Source: Pegea sp. RAD2-039 (lineage: Eukaryota; Chordata; Thaliacea; Salpida; Salpidae). Taken from it: DNA of 64,000 nt. The DNA lies in contig JAQGEQ010000179.1 in assembly GCA_034620365.1 (NCBI GenBank), forward strand, positions 620,001 through 684,000, in the 5' to 3' direction. The translations under genes and the position numbers were made by a program. Below are positions 1 through 13,800 of this stretch, piece by piece (position 1 is the stretch's first letter; every line of letters begins with the position of its first letter). The notes beneath the pieces are model-generated. The model was not told where the DNA came from, made no database searches, and worked only from the letters and a program-made list of their open reading frames with translations.

Positions 1-3000
1 AAAAATTTAAAATTAAAGAAATTTAGTTAAAGAGACAGTTAAAATACTACTTCTGTAAAACAGCAAGCAAAATGTTTCTATTCTTTTGTTTCTTACATTT
101 AGTTTTGTTTGCTTATGTTTGGAATATCTTTAGCAGTACTATCAGTCTTTAATATTTATTGAAATTGTTGCACAGGGTGTATTCAAGTCTTGATTGGATG
201 TGGAAACTTCCTTCTCAAATAAAATGTTTTGCATTAACTGGTATCATTCAATCGGGTCAAAATGGGTTTGGAAAGTATAATATCAAAATTCTAATTAATA
301 TAAATTTGTGATTTACTTAAGATTTTACTGAAGCTAAAAACTAAGCTTATAAATACAAGTCAAATTTGTCCTCTTTAAATTAACAGAAGAGAGTTGAATT
401 GGAATCTAAATGTGATTTCATTTGCTCATCAAATGATCTCAAAAGGTAAAGCAAAATTTATGAATGAAATTAATTAAAACCTTTCTTTTATTTCAGCCAA
501 TTTTTTTGCTGATGTAAAAGTGGTAAGCGAAAATGGAAATGTGTTGTGGGTTCAACTATATCTTCAAGTATGTTTGATGGCCTATTAGTTCTCTCCACAT
601 TTCATTTTATTTCTTTGTAGAATACCCAAACTTCTTTAAATGAACTTTTACAAGCAGAAGTTACTTGTTGCAAGTATGAGAATTTTTTGCATACTTTTTC
701 TGCTACTTAAATAGTTTTTTGTTTGATAGGTTGTTTCAGTTATAAACTTACTTCCGTTTTTTCTGATTAAACTTTTTTATATTTTTATGCTTTAAGCTAA
801 CTGAATGCAGAAATTAAAATTTTTTAAAAAGTATTATTTTTAGGACCTCTGAAAGCAGACCTGAATATGATTTGTCGGTAAATTGTTTGGTTTTACAACT
901 ATCTTATGTACATCTATCATACTAACTTACTTTTATAGTATCTGAATTATTTGCTAAATTACGATACTTTTTTACAAAGCTAAATTCTTTTATTTCCTTA
1001 AGAAAAATATTTGCAAGTTACCAGCGGAGTCGTCGACAACGTAATTAAGATTTTTCTACTCTAAATGTTTACAGTTTTTAGTATTTCAAATGATTACAGA
1101 AAGTTACCTAATGCTTTTGATAAGAAGATTCAGACAAGTCCGGATGAAGAAAAACCAATAATTCAAGGAAATGTAAAAGCTTCTAGATGTTTTTCAATAC
1201 AGGATCAACGGATTCCACCATTTGTCACATCTTCTTTGATAGTAAGTACAAATTTGTTTGCATCTTGTGAATAAAATAGTTGTTTTTTTTTGTATCTGCA
1301 ATTTAACTAGTTTTTAATTGTATAGAAAATCAACCAACATCAACCAACCTTAACTCAATCTTACTGTTGGCCGATTATCATGAAAGGCTTGAATTTATTT
1401 GTGAACTTTCCTTGGTCTATTGAATCTATCTTGACTTATGTGGTTCCATTACTTTCGCGTATTTCTTTGTATGATGAAACAACAAATGAAGGTTGCTTTG
1501 AAAGAAAACTTTCTCCACAAATTCTTGTATTTTGTGTTTCAAGCTGGAGTGTAAAGGTAAATCTGTTCTAATTATCAAACTAATATCAGTTAAGACTTAC
1601 TTGCCACAAAACTAGCAAGCAAACCTAGTTTTACTAAATCTATTTAATTCTTTTACAAGCTGATTTAATATTTATTGACATCGGAAACATTTTCTTTTTC
1701 TGTTTTGACAAATACTTTTATTGTAACCCTGAGACTAATTCTATCGTTTCAAATCTTTAGTAAACAAATTCTTTATTTGCAGTTTGTTGCAGATGTATTT
1801 CATAAGTTTCTTCCTTCAAAATATTTTGTCAGCTTTACTAACCAGCAAGAAACAGACCATACAGTTTTATGCACCCTCCAAAAAGACTGTAAAGTGCTTA
1901 TATCAACCCCCTACTACCTACTACGTAATAGATCATTAATTTCCCTCAATAGGTTTGTTACTGATTATAAGAGTTTGATTTTCTTAATGATTTATTTTCA
2001 GAATTTGTCATTTAGTTTATGATGATGCTGACATAATAATGAGAGACTTTTCTGATGAGCTTGATGAACTGATTAATATTTTCAATGATTTAGTCAGAAA
2101 ACCTCAGGCAAATATAGCTTACATCACAAATTTTATCAAAAACTTCAATTTTTTTCAGATCTTAATTTTTACTAGTACTTCTAACACAGAGGCTACTGAT
2201 TATAAAATTTTATTGAATGACCAAGCTTGTGTAAGATACTATAAGCCAGTTGCTTCAATAAATGAAACGGTAGCATATACTGTAATCTTAGTATTATCTG
2301 TAACATGCTATTAATCTATAGGTTACATCTGTTGATGATCCAATTTGTCTCTACACTTTATCATTTGGATTTTGTCGCAAAAACAATCTCTGTAAACGAC
2401 GTCATTACCTTTCTTTACTTGATACTGCTAACAGCAACAAGAAATATGTTCAAGTCTGTTTATATCTTTATATTTTCAAAATTGTTTATTTTTAGCTCTT
2501 TAAATAGTAATTGTTGAAACAATAAAATATTTTAATGAGTTATTCAATAAGCATTTCAAAGTTCTTCAGTAATTCTGATAGTTACCCTTTTTTTTGATTC
2601 TATCATTTTTCAATTAAATTTTCAGATACCAGAAACTGGCCACATTAAAATATTTGTGACTAAAATCAAACATGCAAGTTTGTTTTTTGGCCGTCTTGTT
2701 AAGTATATAAATCATCAAACAAAACAAGTTAAAGATTATACCATCGAATATGGAACTCTTACTGAAAAATTGGCGTATTACCAAAAGTTACACACCTTTA
2801 TTTCTCAACTTGTTTTTGCACCAAACAATTTTTTCTAATTTCAGAAATCCAAATAAATTATCATCAAATCCTAAAAAAGGAGATTTTGTGGCAGCTCAGA
2901 TCTCAAACATCTTGTATCGAAGCAAGATTGTTGCTTGTGACAACCAAGTAAATCACTATTTACGTGAAACAAAAATTGACGGAAAAATAAATTCCAGAAA

Positions 3001-5382
3001 CTATTAATAGCTGGTCAGATGGTGAAATATCAAGTTCATTTAGTAGATGTCGGTACCACAAGTGTAGTGACTTCAAATTGTCTCTTTATTTTACCTGATA
3101 GCATGCAAGAACTTCCCTTTCAGGTAGATCTTGCCTCCAACCATCTCTGTAACTATTCTTACCCTTGAAATAGGCTGTTAAAGTTCATGTGCTGGGGATC
3201 AAACCGGCTGGTAAAGATGATGAATGGAGTCTTGAAGCAAATCAGCTCGTACATGAGAATATTTGCGAACAGGTTGAGGGTGTTCATATTTCAACTAATC
3301 ATCAAACCAATTACTTTAGATGATCGAAGGAAATATAAATCACGTGGTCAGGAATTGGATTTGGCTCAGTATGTGTGTAAAGCGATCCAAAATTCCAAGA
3401 ACCAACATCATGAGGACACACTTTAATCTCTGTAAAGAGCTGATCTGCAGAAAACTTGCCTCATCTTCATCTGACCATATCGCCTTGTGAGATCATATCT
3501 TCTTTAAAATAATTCTTATTTTCAAACCGATTTAGATTAAAGAAAGAAGTAGTTGGGGACCACCTCTCCAAAGCTGTGGTTGGGGACCAGTCCTCCCAAG
3601 CTGTGGTTGGGGACCAGTCTTCCAAAGCTGAGATTGGGGACCAGTCCTCCAAAGCTGTGGTTGGAAAGCAGTCCTCTTTATCACCTCGAAGCAAGCCTTG
3701 GGTCAATCCAATCATTTTGACAACTTCTGAAGATTGTGGATTTCTGCTGCCTTTATGCGCTCGAGCAAATGTTCTCGAAGACACAGATCAAAGGATCAAG
3801 GAGATCCAGAAGATCTACGCATGCTCAAAAGGGGCTGGAATCCTTGCATCCGCGCGCGATATTAGAGCTCTTTACTCTTTGTTTCTTCTTTTAAAAGATG
3901 AATTTGAAAAAAGTCTAGTGAGTAGAACATCCTCATCATCAGAAGCAGCATCCACCTGATCTTTTAACTCTTCAGATCATCGGCTCTTTCATCCACTTGA
4001 TCAGTTTCAATATGGATATCTGGGAGGATATTTGTTGCTCCTTGATCATCAGTAGATCCCTCAAATCTTCAACTCGATCCTGGAGGTTGATCTGTTCTAC
4101 CCTTCATCTAGCTTCCTTCTTTTTTCAACGATGTGCTGATGATGACGTCAGTGAATGTGGTTGCCATGGTGACGACTTCTTATCGTGAGCGTGTTTGTAG
4201 AAATTTCATAGTGAACAGGCGGATATTGTGTTGATCCTTACCCGCTTCCTGCGGATGATGTCTTTAAATGAAATAAAGATCGAGGATGAGGATCAGGTTG
4301 TGCTCCGAATCCTAGCTCGGATTATTTTCAAGCAGATCCGAAGATCAGATCAGATGATGAAGTTGTTGGTTGATGAAGGGCTTGCTATGATTGTATCCGA
4401 GTAAGTTCACTTGTTGCTGCTTGCTTGGTCACTACCTAGTCACGTCATGTGACGCGCTGTTTTGAGCTCTCAGAAGATTTGCAAACTTAAAATCGACATC
4501 TTAGATTATATAAATAGACAAAAAGAGCTTTTGAGTTTTATCAGCTTAAACAAAGACTTGTAAAATACAAAGAATGTAATGGGATTAGCTCTTCACTAAT
4601 TCCAACTCTGTTGTAATCCCTATCTTGCCATCTCTGTCAGTTTGACACAATGAGGTCTCGACGACATATGATAGATTTGATGAAGAGTCAATTTCATGAT
4701 CAAATAGATTTCAAGGCTTAACTTCAAGTGGTGAAGCTGGATGATTTAAAATTTTTTTTGCATTTACAGCTACAAGTTGGATATTTTCAAAGCTATTCTG
4801 TATGAAGTAGCTAAATATGAAGGTTTGTAAATAATTCAAGTCATCTGTTAATAATTTTACTAAGATTTTAATTTGGTGCTAATTATTTTATAGAGAAAGT
4901 CAACATGAAACCTCAAATTTATCAACCTTCGGTAAGTTTAAGATTATCTTTTCAATACCTTGTGCAAACTTGTTTGATATTTTTCAGCCAAATGATTTAT
5001 TTAATTATAAAAAGTTTGATCGGATAGCTTCAGAATTATCTGAAGACTCGGAAGACTATCACGAAATGGTGGTCCGATTTGGTTCGTTAAAAAAATTCTT
5101 TATTTGCTTTTTAATCCTTCACCAAATACTCAACTAGTAGTAATACTCGTTTGAACCCTACGTAGCGTAATAAGAAGCCTGCTCAATTTATTAAGCACCT
5201 TGACTTGTAAAAAATCCTCGCCCAACAACACCAAACTCCTCGTACAGATAAATGTTTGCTTATAGTGTCTGAAGATGCTGAGCAGTTATCTACTTTTATA
5301 ACAACATCTATACTTTATAGATTCAGGAAACAACACAGAAAGTGAAGAAGAAATTTTGGATGAAAATCTGGACCTTGCATGA
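1..5382 (+). CDS. TDRD12: TDRD12-like Tudor/helicase protein (5' end outside window)
   Basis: Likely a germline piRNA-pathway protein of the TDRD12 family, which acts in cytoplasmic nuage. Exons joined by phase give, in order: part of an N-terminal Tudor domain (about 156-690); a DEAD-box-like RecA1 domain (about 1075-2275) with a Q-motif-like TQSYCWPIIMKG, STP, and VYDDAD in place of DEAD; a CCCH zinc finger (C-x8-C-x5-C-x3-H, about 2350-2425); a second extended Tudor domain (about 2625-3275, with VKYQVHLVDVGTT and VKVHVLGIKPAG); a 9-residue repeat; and an all-helical, possibly armadillo-like tail with an acidic C-terminus ending DENLDLA. The Walker A GKT is absent and no RecA2 domain is seen, so ATPase activity is doubtful. 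Introns at 3124-3173 and about 3277-3323 are only about 50 nt. The start codon lies upstream of base 1. Exon joins around 3930-4215 are uncertain. Family call is by motif order. Confidence 0.8.
3552..3686 (+). repeat. In-frame coding minisatellite, 27-bp unit, about 5 copies
   Basis: Five tandem 27-base units encode variants of VVGDQSSKA between the second Tudor domain and the helical tail of the TDRD12-like protein. The units keep frame, and substitutions between copies include Lys to Gln and Val to Ile. The local sequence is much richer in G and C than the rest of the gene. Confidence 0.85.
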
Positions 5383-6127
5383 TTTGTATCAAAATTATGA
5401 AAAAAATATGTTCTTTATTGTGTAGCTGCATCTACTTACTTGAAAATTAAGATATATTTGTTTTATATAGAAATGTTTTTGTTACCGATGTATTATCGCA
5501 TGAGTTTTCATTTAAATACAAATTTATGTTTCAATGTTTAAGATGCTGTCATTATTAACTAAACCCGAAATCCTAACAAGGCTTCTACTACAAATTTAAA
5601 ACTTCATTACTAGACTTTATATAATCTAGAATATTTAAAGAGATACTTTGATACTAATGATTTGAGTTTATTCAAATCTACTTGGAAAGACTTGAATGAA
5701 GGTTATACCAGGTTGATACAAGAAAACCAGTATTCAACCGCAAGCTTGATGTAGTTGTCTTCACAAGGTCATATCATGCTGCTACAACAACTTCCGACCG
5801 AGAAAGACTTTGTATGACTTGTCAGTGACAATTGCAGACGACTTTAGATGTACATTTTGATATATTTGGCATGTCCAAAGTCTTAGTTAGTAGGATGTTC
5901 TCGTCGAGGACTGTTTAAGAGATCTAAGTGGAGATAATGATGTCAGGGTGCCCTTGAATTTTGGAGAACGCCAATCAACTTTACAGCAAAAAATTGTATA
6001 ACTATTTTCTGTAAAAACCCTATTTTTAATTACAAATATAAAGAAAAAGTGATATTATGCCACAATAAATTCACCTCTAATTCTTCTTACAATTTTATTT
6101 ATAAAAAAAGTTTTCAATTAATTAACA
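5383..6127. other. Intergenic, no gene seen
   Basis: This lies between the TDRD12-like stop and the convergent unrecognised gene. No ORF or repeat was recognised. The stretch should hold the two 3' untranslated regions, since both genes end here. Confidence 0.5.
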
Positions 6128-7300
6128 TCAGTCCAAAAAGCCATCTAAAGCTCGCACAGACCCAGGTGTTGAAGCTATATAAGTTTTAAAAATCTTTCTC
6201 AATTTGCTACGTTTTTTATTTGACCAATCGTCAGCTCTTTCAATTCTCATCTTTCTCAGTTCTTCGCTAGTTTTTCCAAAATCATCTTCAAATTGCATCA
6301 TCTTTTTGTTTTCCATTCTCATTTGAATACCTTTACTAAAATCAGAAGTTTTTTTTTAAATATTGAAAAAGCAAATTTATTCACCGAATATTTGGAAGAT
6401 CTTGGTGAGTCCAAGAGTTTCTCAATGTTTTTAAAGATCGCGCTTTGCTAGATTCTGTGTCTTCAAAAGTTGAAGCATCTTTTATTTTGGGTAGAAAATT
6501 TCTAGGGGGAATTACAAAGAATAATTCAATCTATTCAAACTGATGCAAGAAGAAATTTTACAAAAACGCCACTTACCTTTGATCCGCTAGATTTTCGCCT
6601 GGTAGCGACATCAAGTGTTTATTATTCTCAGAACTGATCAAAGGTATCAGTAGTTATTAGCTTGATGCAAATTAATTAATATCGTAGCGATGTTTCGGAA
6701 AAATATTTTAGTTTAAAGCAAAATATTAAATGCTGTATAAATCAGGAATGTTGATGAACGAATTGTGGAATTAGACAAAAAAAATAACTTTCTAAGATTT
6801 AAGCTTGTTCGACGAAATTGTTTTTTATTCAATTTTCAAGAAATATTAGCCTTTAAGTAAGAAACCTTTTCAAATCTACTTTCAATAGTGACCACTTTGA
6901 ATAAAATGCAGCGGAACAATTAAAACAGAAATTATCGAGAAAGGTTTACCGTTTCTTTTGAGCTGAATTTAATCTTTTTGGAAATGAAAAACCTTCCTTA
7001 TTCCATTTTTTGTGACCTTTATTCGTTTGCAACGCTTCTAACCATTTTAAAACAAAATTAAGAAATATTGTGTTAAACCCAAAATTACAACATATAGTTG
7101 TTTAAGATCAGGTTAAATTATATAAAAAATCATTCATTTCGTAAAAACAAAAAAATGTGATTGTTAAGAAACCAACTGTCATAAAAATCTAAAATCAATG
7201 ATTAGTAGTTGGAGTACCTTTTAAAAGTTCATCTATTACATTTGTTTGTTTGCGAGGCTTGGAATTTTTTATTTCTTGATAATTGTGATATGATTTACAT
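6128..7300 (-). CDS. Unrecognised spliced gene (C-terminal part, 5' end not found)
   Basis: Five exons join in one phase on the minus strand: 7300-7218, 7037-6950, 6633-6577, 6501-6385 and 6335-6128. They give about 185 residues ending in VRALDGFLD and a TGA stop. All junctions are GT-AG and each intron phase agrees with the next exon, which makes a real gene likely although no exon is long. The protein is basic and charged, has no membrane segment, and its last 75 residues look helical (RMENKKMMQFEDDFGKTSEE onward). The first exon given starts in mid-codon, so at least one exon lies further upstream and was not located. I do not recognise the family. Its 3' end faces the 3' end of the TDRD12-like gene. 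Confidence 0.6.
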
Positions 7301-8339
7301 CTGTATAAAAATATATAAAACTAGACTATATAAATAATTTTGAAAAAAAAAATCTTCTAAAATTTGCAGGTCTGACAATAGACAGGTTTCAGAAAATTTA
7401 TAAACAAACAGTTAATGATGAAAGTAATTTCATAGAGACCAAGTGAGACTTTTCAACCAGTAATCGATTGAACTTTTCAACTTTGTTTATGTTGAATACA
7501 TCAGTAACTTTAAAATAAATTTTTTTATCAGATTGAAAACTGTTTTGTAAATAACACATGCATTACTTTATTGTTCTTATAAGTCTCTAGCTAGCAGTTT
7601 AAAGTAGTTAAACACAATAAATTTGAATACATTTTTTTCGAAATTGTATTAAACTTTAGTATTTGCTTGTTTTACTATCGATTGTTTAAATTTTTAACAA
7701 GTAAAAATATGTTTTTATCTAGGTTACTGTTTTTACAACATAAATACTTAAATATATTTTATTATATAACTTTACAATGTGTTTTTTAATATTCTTCACT
7801 AAGATTCAAATAACTTGCTAATATTTACAATAAGAGAAAAATTAAAAAATGCTATTCATGGTTGCAGTTATCATAAATATTTCATATAAATTCGCTTATA
7901 ATTTTATATATATGTCACTGTTATTGTAGCTTAAATGATCAAATTTGAATTTATAAGATTTGGCTATTAATAAATTTTTGAAATGTTAGAAATAAGTTAT
8001 TAAAAATTACTTCAAAGTTTGAACTAGGCAATTACAACTAATCGTTTGAGATATAAATAAAAGCACAAATTTAAACTAACTTTATGGTTGAGCTATAAAT
8101 CATGATAGTCTTTTTAAGTCGTTCATTCATTGTAACAATTTTATCTGGCATTTCGATTTGAAATAACACTTAGAATGTGTAATAAAAATGTTTTATCAAC
8201 TAATTTGAATTATTTCTTCATAAACCTAGTTATCAAGAAATCATGTTTGAGCATTCAGTGAAATTATTTATTCTTGATGAATCCTAATTACGTCACAATC
8301 AGTAGATGCTAGTTTCACAACTTATAAGTTAAAGCAGAA
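7301..8339. other. AT-rich stretch, likely upstream exon(s) and intergenic
   Basis: The first exon of the minus-strand gene must lie somewhere above 7300 but was not identified. Apart from that I see only AT-rich DNA. Confidence 0.35.
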
Positions 8340-8706
8340 AGTTGGTCTATAGCTGAAGGTTCCAGATTCAATCCCAGGTGGACACATATTAGCGACAAGG
8401 AAAAGTCCAAAATCTCGAATAGAAGAGCCCTGTGAGTCTGGTAATGACAACACTTGTGGAATGCAAACCTCAGAATTTAAAGCCGCAACTGGAGCCCCAT
8501 AGGCAGTTTTTCATTGTACTCAGGGTCGTTCTGGTAGCTCCTGTGACGCCAGTCGGACTTAACAGGATCATTCCGTCTGTTCTGCTGCAGAACCTTGTTG
8601 GTGTAGATAGTGGAATCCTGCTGTATGGGTAATACCTGGCTTTCCATAACTTCTGCCCTGGGATATAAATATGTATGGCCGTTCTCGGCCGAAGCGGGCT
8701 AAAAAA
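8340..8706 (+). mobile_element. tRNA-derived SINE, copy A
   Basis: The block aligns along its length with 42795-43125. Shared landmarks are a box B-like GATTCAATCCC near 8365, the GCGACAAG(A)GAAAAG segment, GAATTTAAAGCCG, the GTACTCAG...TTCTGGTAGCT segment with GACGCCAG, and the 3' TTCTCGGCCGAAGCGGGC. It ends in a short A-run near 8702. Its base composition is clearly richer in G and C than the flanks. The short ORF inside it is not a gene. Confidence 0.75.
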
Positions 8707-10867
8707 ACGGAAATTATTTACTTAGCTGACTTAAAGCACTAAAATGTAAATACAAATTGATAAAAGTTAGCCTTGTATGTTGCACAGTAAGGCAGTAACT
8801 TTTAGCAAACTATAAATTCAATAGGGTTTATAAAGTCGATAAATAACATCTAATATAATTTCTGCATATTTTGTCGAGAAGAAACATCTGCAATATAATC
8901 TAAAATATAATTTAAGGAAAAAACAGAAATTGATATTATAGTTTTAATTACATTCTTTACTCTAATCTTTATTAATAAAAACTATTAGCTTTGTCCAAAC
9001 TTTCATCCAATTTGTAATTAAATGGCAAAAAGTTTAATAACTTACAGATGTTTATCTTAATGAATGATATGAACAATTTAACTCGACTAATATTTTCAAA
9101 ATCTTACTATAAACATGATAAAATTAAACTTACATTTTTATAGTAGCAGTTAATCTAAAAAAAGTGTTTTAATTGTTAATTTCTGTTATTATTAGCATTG
9201 TATTAGTTTGTATTATTGATATACCGTGGGTTTTACAACAAATAACTTTGTATTTAGAATAAAACAATTCTTAAAATGATTGCAGCCTTATAAATGTTTT
9301 AGTTAACTGCTGATTTTTATATTAGATTAGTGATAATTGAATTAACGTATAGAGTTTCTCTTATAGCTCAGGTTATATAGATAGTTAAAGAAAACTTTAA
9401 AACCGTAGCTTAATTTTAGATTTCAAAGCATTGTTGAAGATTGTTGAAGAACAAAACTTGTTTAAAGATATACTACATTTATGAATATTACAATAACCGT
9501 AAGATCTAATGTCAAAAAAAAATTCATTTTGAATCAGTTCAATATATAGTACTTAGCTGTATTAAGTAATCTGTATTAAAGTTAGCTCTATTAAGATTAC
9601 ATATAAATAACTTTATTTTTATAAAATTTTTAAAAATATACATGTTGAGTGTGTTATAAATATTAAATATTGTACGTAAAACCTAATGAGTAAAACATTA
9701 ATAATATTTATTTAGTTTACATTTAATGGCTAGAGAATATTACAGTTGTTATATTAAATACCTTACATATAAAATAAAACTTTTTACAAAGTTCAGCCAT
9801 TTATTTTGATTTTCTCTTAGCTTCACGCTCTTAAGACTGTGTGTGATGTACAATTGCGTCATACTATTCGAAGCTCGACCACGTGCTAAACTTATTCATC
9901 TGTCAAGTGAACAGTTTTACAAAGTTCATTTACAAGAACTTCATCTTATCCATTTAAAAAAAATTTAGTTTGTGCTATTTTTTTGATGGATCAAATAGTA
10001 ACAGTAAAGTTTAATATTTAGATTATGGTATGGTCTAGTAAATTTTTTGTTAAAAATAGATTTTAAGTCTGGTAATATATTTATACTCAGTTAGCTTGAT
10101 AATTTGAAAACAGTTTGTTTTTAAATACTTTATAATTGTGTTTACTTGTAATCACTAAAATAGTTTATTTAAATTAAATTTAAAGTTTTCTAATTACTTA
10201 TAATTTGTGGTTTTTATTGAATTTTCATTGTGAACATTTTTTTCTGATTTCATAAGATATTGCATTTATTGTTGAATTTGAACATCTTTCTTTTTCTATT
10301 AGTAATAGCTAATAATAAACAAGCTTTACATCACTTAGTATTATTTTCTCTTTTTTTACTATCAACTATTATTATGGAATTTGCTCATAATTTAAATTGG
10401 GATTTAAACAATTTGTATATTTAAGTTTTTCTTTTATTTTGAAATCAAGTTTATTTTGATCTTATTTTGTGTGGGTTGCTTAATTATAATTTGATCATAT
10501 TTTTAAAATATTGTATTTCTTGAATGAAAATGTGTGAAGTGACTTTTCTTTTATATCAAGTTAGTGTTTAAAGTTATTGAAAATATTTACTTATTAAAAA
10601 ATATTTACATATTTCAGATTATTTTCAACATATTTTTAAAAATGTTTTTGTTTTTAATATTTTGTAATTTTGTTTAAGGTTTCAACTATTTATGTTACAT
10701 GTGAAATGTTATATTAGTAAATAAAAATAATAATTGAAATAATTTTGGACTACTGTTAATTTATGATAAGTTCAAAAAGCTACCAAAATTTATGATTTAT
10801 TTATTTTATATTCTAAATATATTAATTATATTGTAGATTTTGTCTAAGGTCTTAGAAAAATATAAAG
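8707..10867. other. Intergenic, AT-rich, no gene seen
   Basis: No ORF, splice-consistent exon chain or repeat was recognised. The distal part should contain the promoter and 5' leader of the SLC7 gene. Confidence 0.5.
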
Positions 10868-13800
10868 ATGACAAAGAAACTAGAATCAAAAGATAGTGAT
10901 GTTATAGCTCTTAAACCTCGAATAACTTTAGTAAATGCTTGTGCTTTAATAGTTGGAACAATTATTGGTTCTGGGATTTTTATATCGCCCGTTGGGGTTT
11001 TTAAAGAAGTCAACTCAGTTGGTATAAGCTTAATCATATGGTCAGTTGGTGGGATTTTCTCAACAATTGGTGCTTTGTGTTATGGAGAACTTGGTACAAC
11101 TATTGTAAAGTCAGGTGGTGACTATGCTTATATCAGAGAGTTTTATGGTCCTCTTTTTGCTTTTCTTCGACTTTGGATTGCTTTGATCATCATTAGACCA
11201 ACATCTCAGGCTGCAATAGCTTTAACCTTTTCTTATAACTTGCTTCAACCAATCTTTCCTTGTTCTGAAGAAAATCCTGAGTTGGCAGTTAGGCTGTTTG
11301 CTTGTCTCTGTATAAGTGAGTTCGTTTATTCACCTTTTTGTAACCAACAGCCTTATTGATAATTTTTCTATTTTCAGCCTTTCTTACAGCCATCAATTGT
11401 ATTAGTGTCAGATGGGCTACAAGAGTACAAGATATTTTTACTTTTTCCAAGCTTTTAGCTCTTGCCCTTATCATTATAATTGGCTTTGTAAAAATATTTC
11501 AGGGTTTGTAAACTTTGATCAATGTTCAATTATGAAATAGAATTTATTTTAATTTATAAATTTTTGTTAGTCATAATAAATGTACTTAGGGAGTTTTTGT
11601 TAAATTCGTTTTAATTTTATTATAATTGTTTTCTTTTTATTCAAGGGCATACAGAGTATTTACGGCCTTCTGTAGCTTTTGAAGGGAGTCTACCTGATAT
11701 TGGAAAAATAATCTTAGCTTTCTATGCAGGTCTTTATGCTTATGGTGGCTGGTAAGTGTTTAATGAATTTTAAATTATAGATAATTGGTTATTATACTGT
11801 TACTTGTATCATCTTTCCATTATCTTAAACTTTAAATTGTAATTTATCATAATTTTCAGGAATTATTTGAACTTTGTAACGGAAGAAATGAAAGATCCAG
11901 CTAAGTAAATAGAGATTTTCTCATAATTGACTCTATATGACAATATCTTTCATTAATGCCATAAAATCTTATTTTAATAAGAAAGAATATTCATAACATT
12001 TGTAAATTAATTATATTTCCTGATGATTTTAAAAATTAAGAAGTACTCCTTATATTTATCAACTTTTTTAAAATTTAAATTATCAGATTGCTAAGAACAA
12101 GTTGAAATGCAACTTCTGTTTAACTTCTAGTTTCAAATTGGTCTGTCTCTTCTTGGTGTCACAATCATTTCACAGAAATTGTTTTTTATTAGAAACCTTC
12201 CACGAGCAATTTTGATATCTCTTCCTCTAGTTTCAGTTGTTTATGTGTTTGTGAATATCGCGTACTTCACGCTCCTGTCGCCATCTGAAATGTTAGCTTC
12301 AAACGCGGTAGCAGTCGTAAGTTCTTATTTTATTTTTTGCTAAGAAAACTACAAATCTTCTTTAACTTGATTTGCTCAACTAAGTTAGTTGTTCATTTAA
12401 TCTAAGATAAATATCATATACTTTTAAAACGAGTTTTTTTTAATTAAGTATTTTGTTTGTAAGACAAAATCATTTCTTACAAGATTTTATTTCTTGTTCT
12501 CATCACGCTCTTCTAATCATCAAGCTATTTTTAAATCAAGCTATAATATTACAAACAGAGTGATATATCAAATTTCGAGAGTATCTTTTGTTACAGTAAA
12601 TATTTTTTTTTAGTTGTTTGGAAACAAAGTTCTCGGTGTAATGGCTTGGATAATTCCTGTGTTCGTGTCTCTCTCATGTTTTGGTTCCGTCAACGGGTCT
12701 ATCTTCACATCGTCAAGGTACTTTTAAATTATCGAAATATTTTCTAGCATTTATGAAACGTATTGATTTTGTAAACATTGATTACACCTTGTGACTTCAA
12801 CAAACATTTATAACGAATCGATTTCAATCAACTCAACTTTCAGATTGTTCTTTGTTGGAGCGAGAGAAGGTCAACTCCCTCAAATTCTTTCCATGATTCA
12901 TACCCAAAACTTGACACCTCTTCCAGCTATCCTGTTCAACGTTAGCAAAAACCTAATTTATGTCCTTCACCATATTTCTCTTTTCTACTTTAGTGTATAA
13001 TGGCCTGCCTCTTTCTATTATCTGGAAATATTTGGAGTCTCATCACATATTTTAGTTTCTTCAACTGGTTATGTATTGGCATGGCTATTCTTGGAATGAT
13101 TGTTTGGCGATTTAAGTACCCTGATTTGGAACGCCCCGTCAAGGTAGCCACAAAATCATCTTTATCATCAATCAACTCGTGATCTTAACCAAATCTTACT
13201 TTTTAGATGCACATATCGCTTCCTATCATTTTCTTTCTGGCATCTACTTTTCTGGTAGTGATGGCTGTCTACGCAGCACCAATGGAGTGCCTAGTAGGCA
13301 TGATTATGGCATTAAGTGGGCTTCCAGTCTATTTTATCACAATTCGATTCAGGCATCTACAACCGCAATGCCTCAGATCTGCAATGGGTAAGCTTCTAAT
13401 CGATATATTTCTTTACATAACTTATTTTGTTTTTCACATTTCTTTTGAAGTAATCTTTTAGAACTGCTGACGTTTGATTGATCAATTTAAATTGAGCCGT
13501 TGGCTGAATATCTTTTTTCGGGTAATTCTTTTGTCAGCCTCAATTTGACTTGAATTGTAACAAACCGAGAAGCAATCTGTTTTTGATAACTTTTAAATAT
13601 TTCTTAGAATTTATCGAAAATTAATTGACTCGCAAGCAAGTTAATCATTCAAAAGCAAATTACCAAGATTTTCTCATAAAACATTTTATTGTTCATCTAA
13701 ACATCTGAAAATAATCAATTATATCATAACTGTAGCAACATCATAAATCCATATTTTAGTGAAGTGATTGTTAACAGATAGAAGTTTAATGACCAATATA

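Noticed and set aside
3467-3784. 105-codon minus-strand ORF
   Set aside because: It is antisense to the coding minisatellite of the TDRD12-like gene; the sense frame continues across splice sites and the antisense does not.
8432-8632. 66-codon ORF as a small gene
   Set aside because: It lies wholly inside SINE copy A, and the frame is not kept in copy B.
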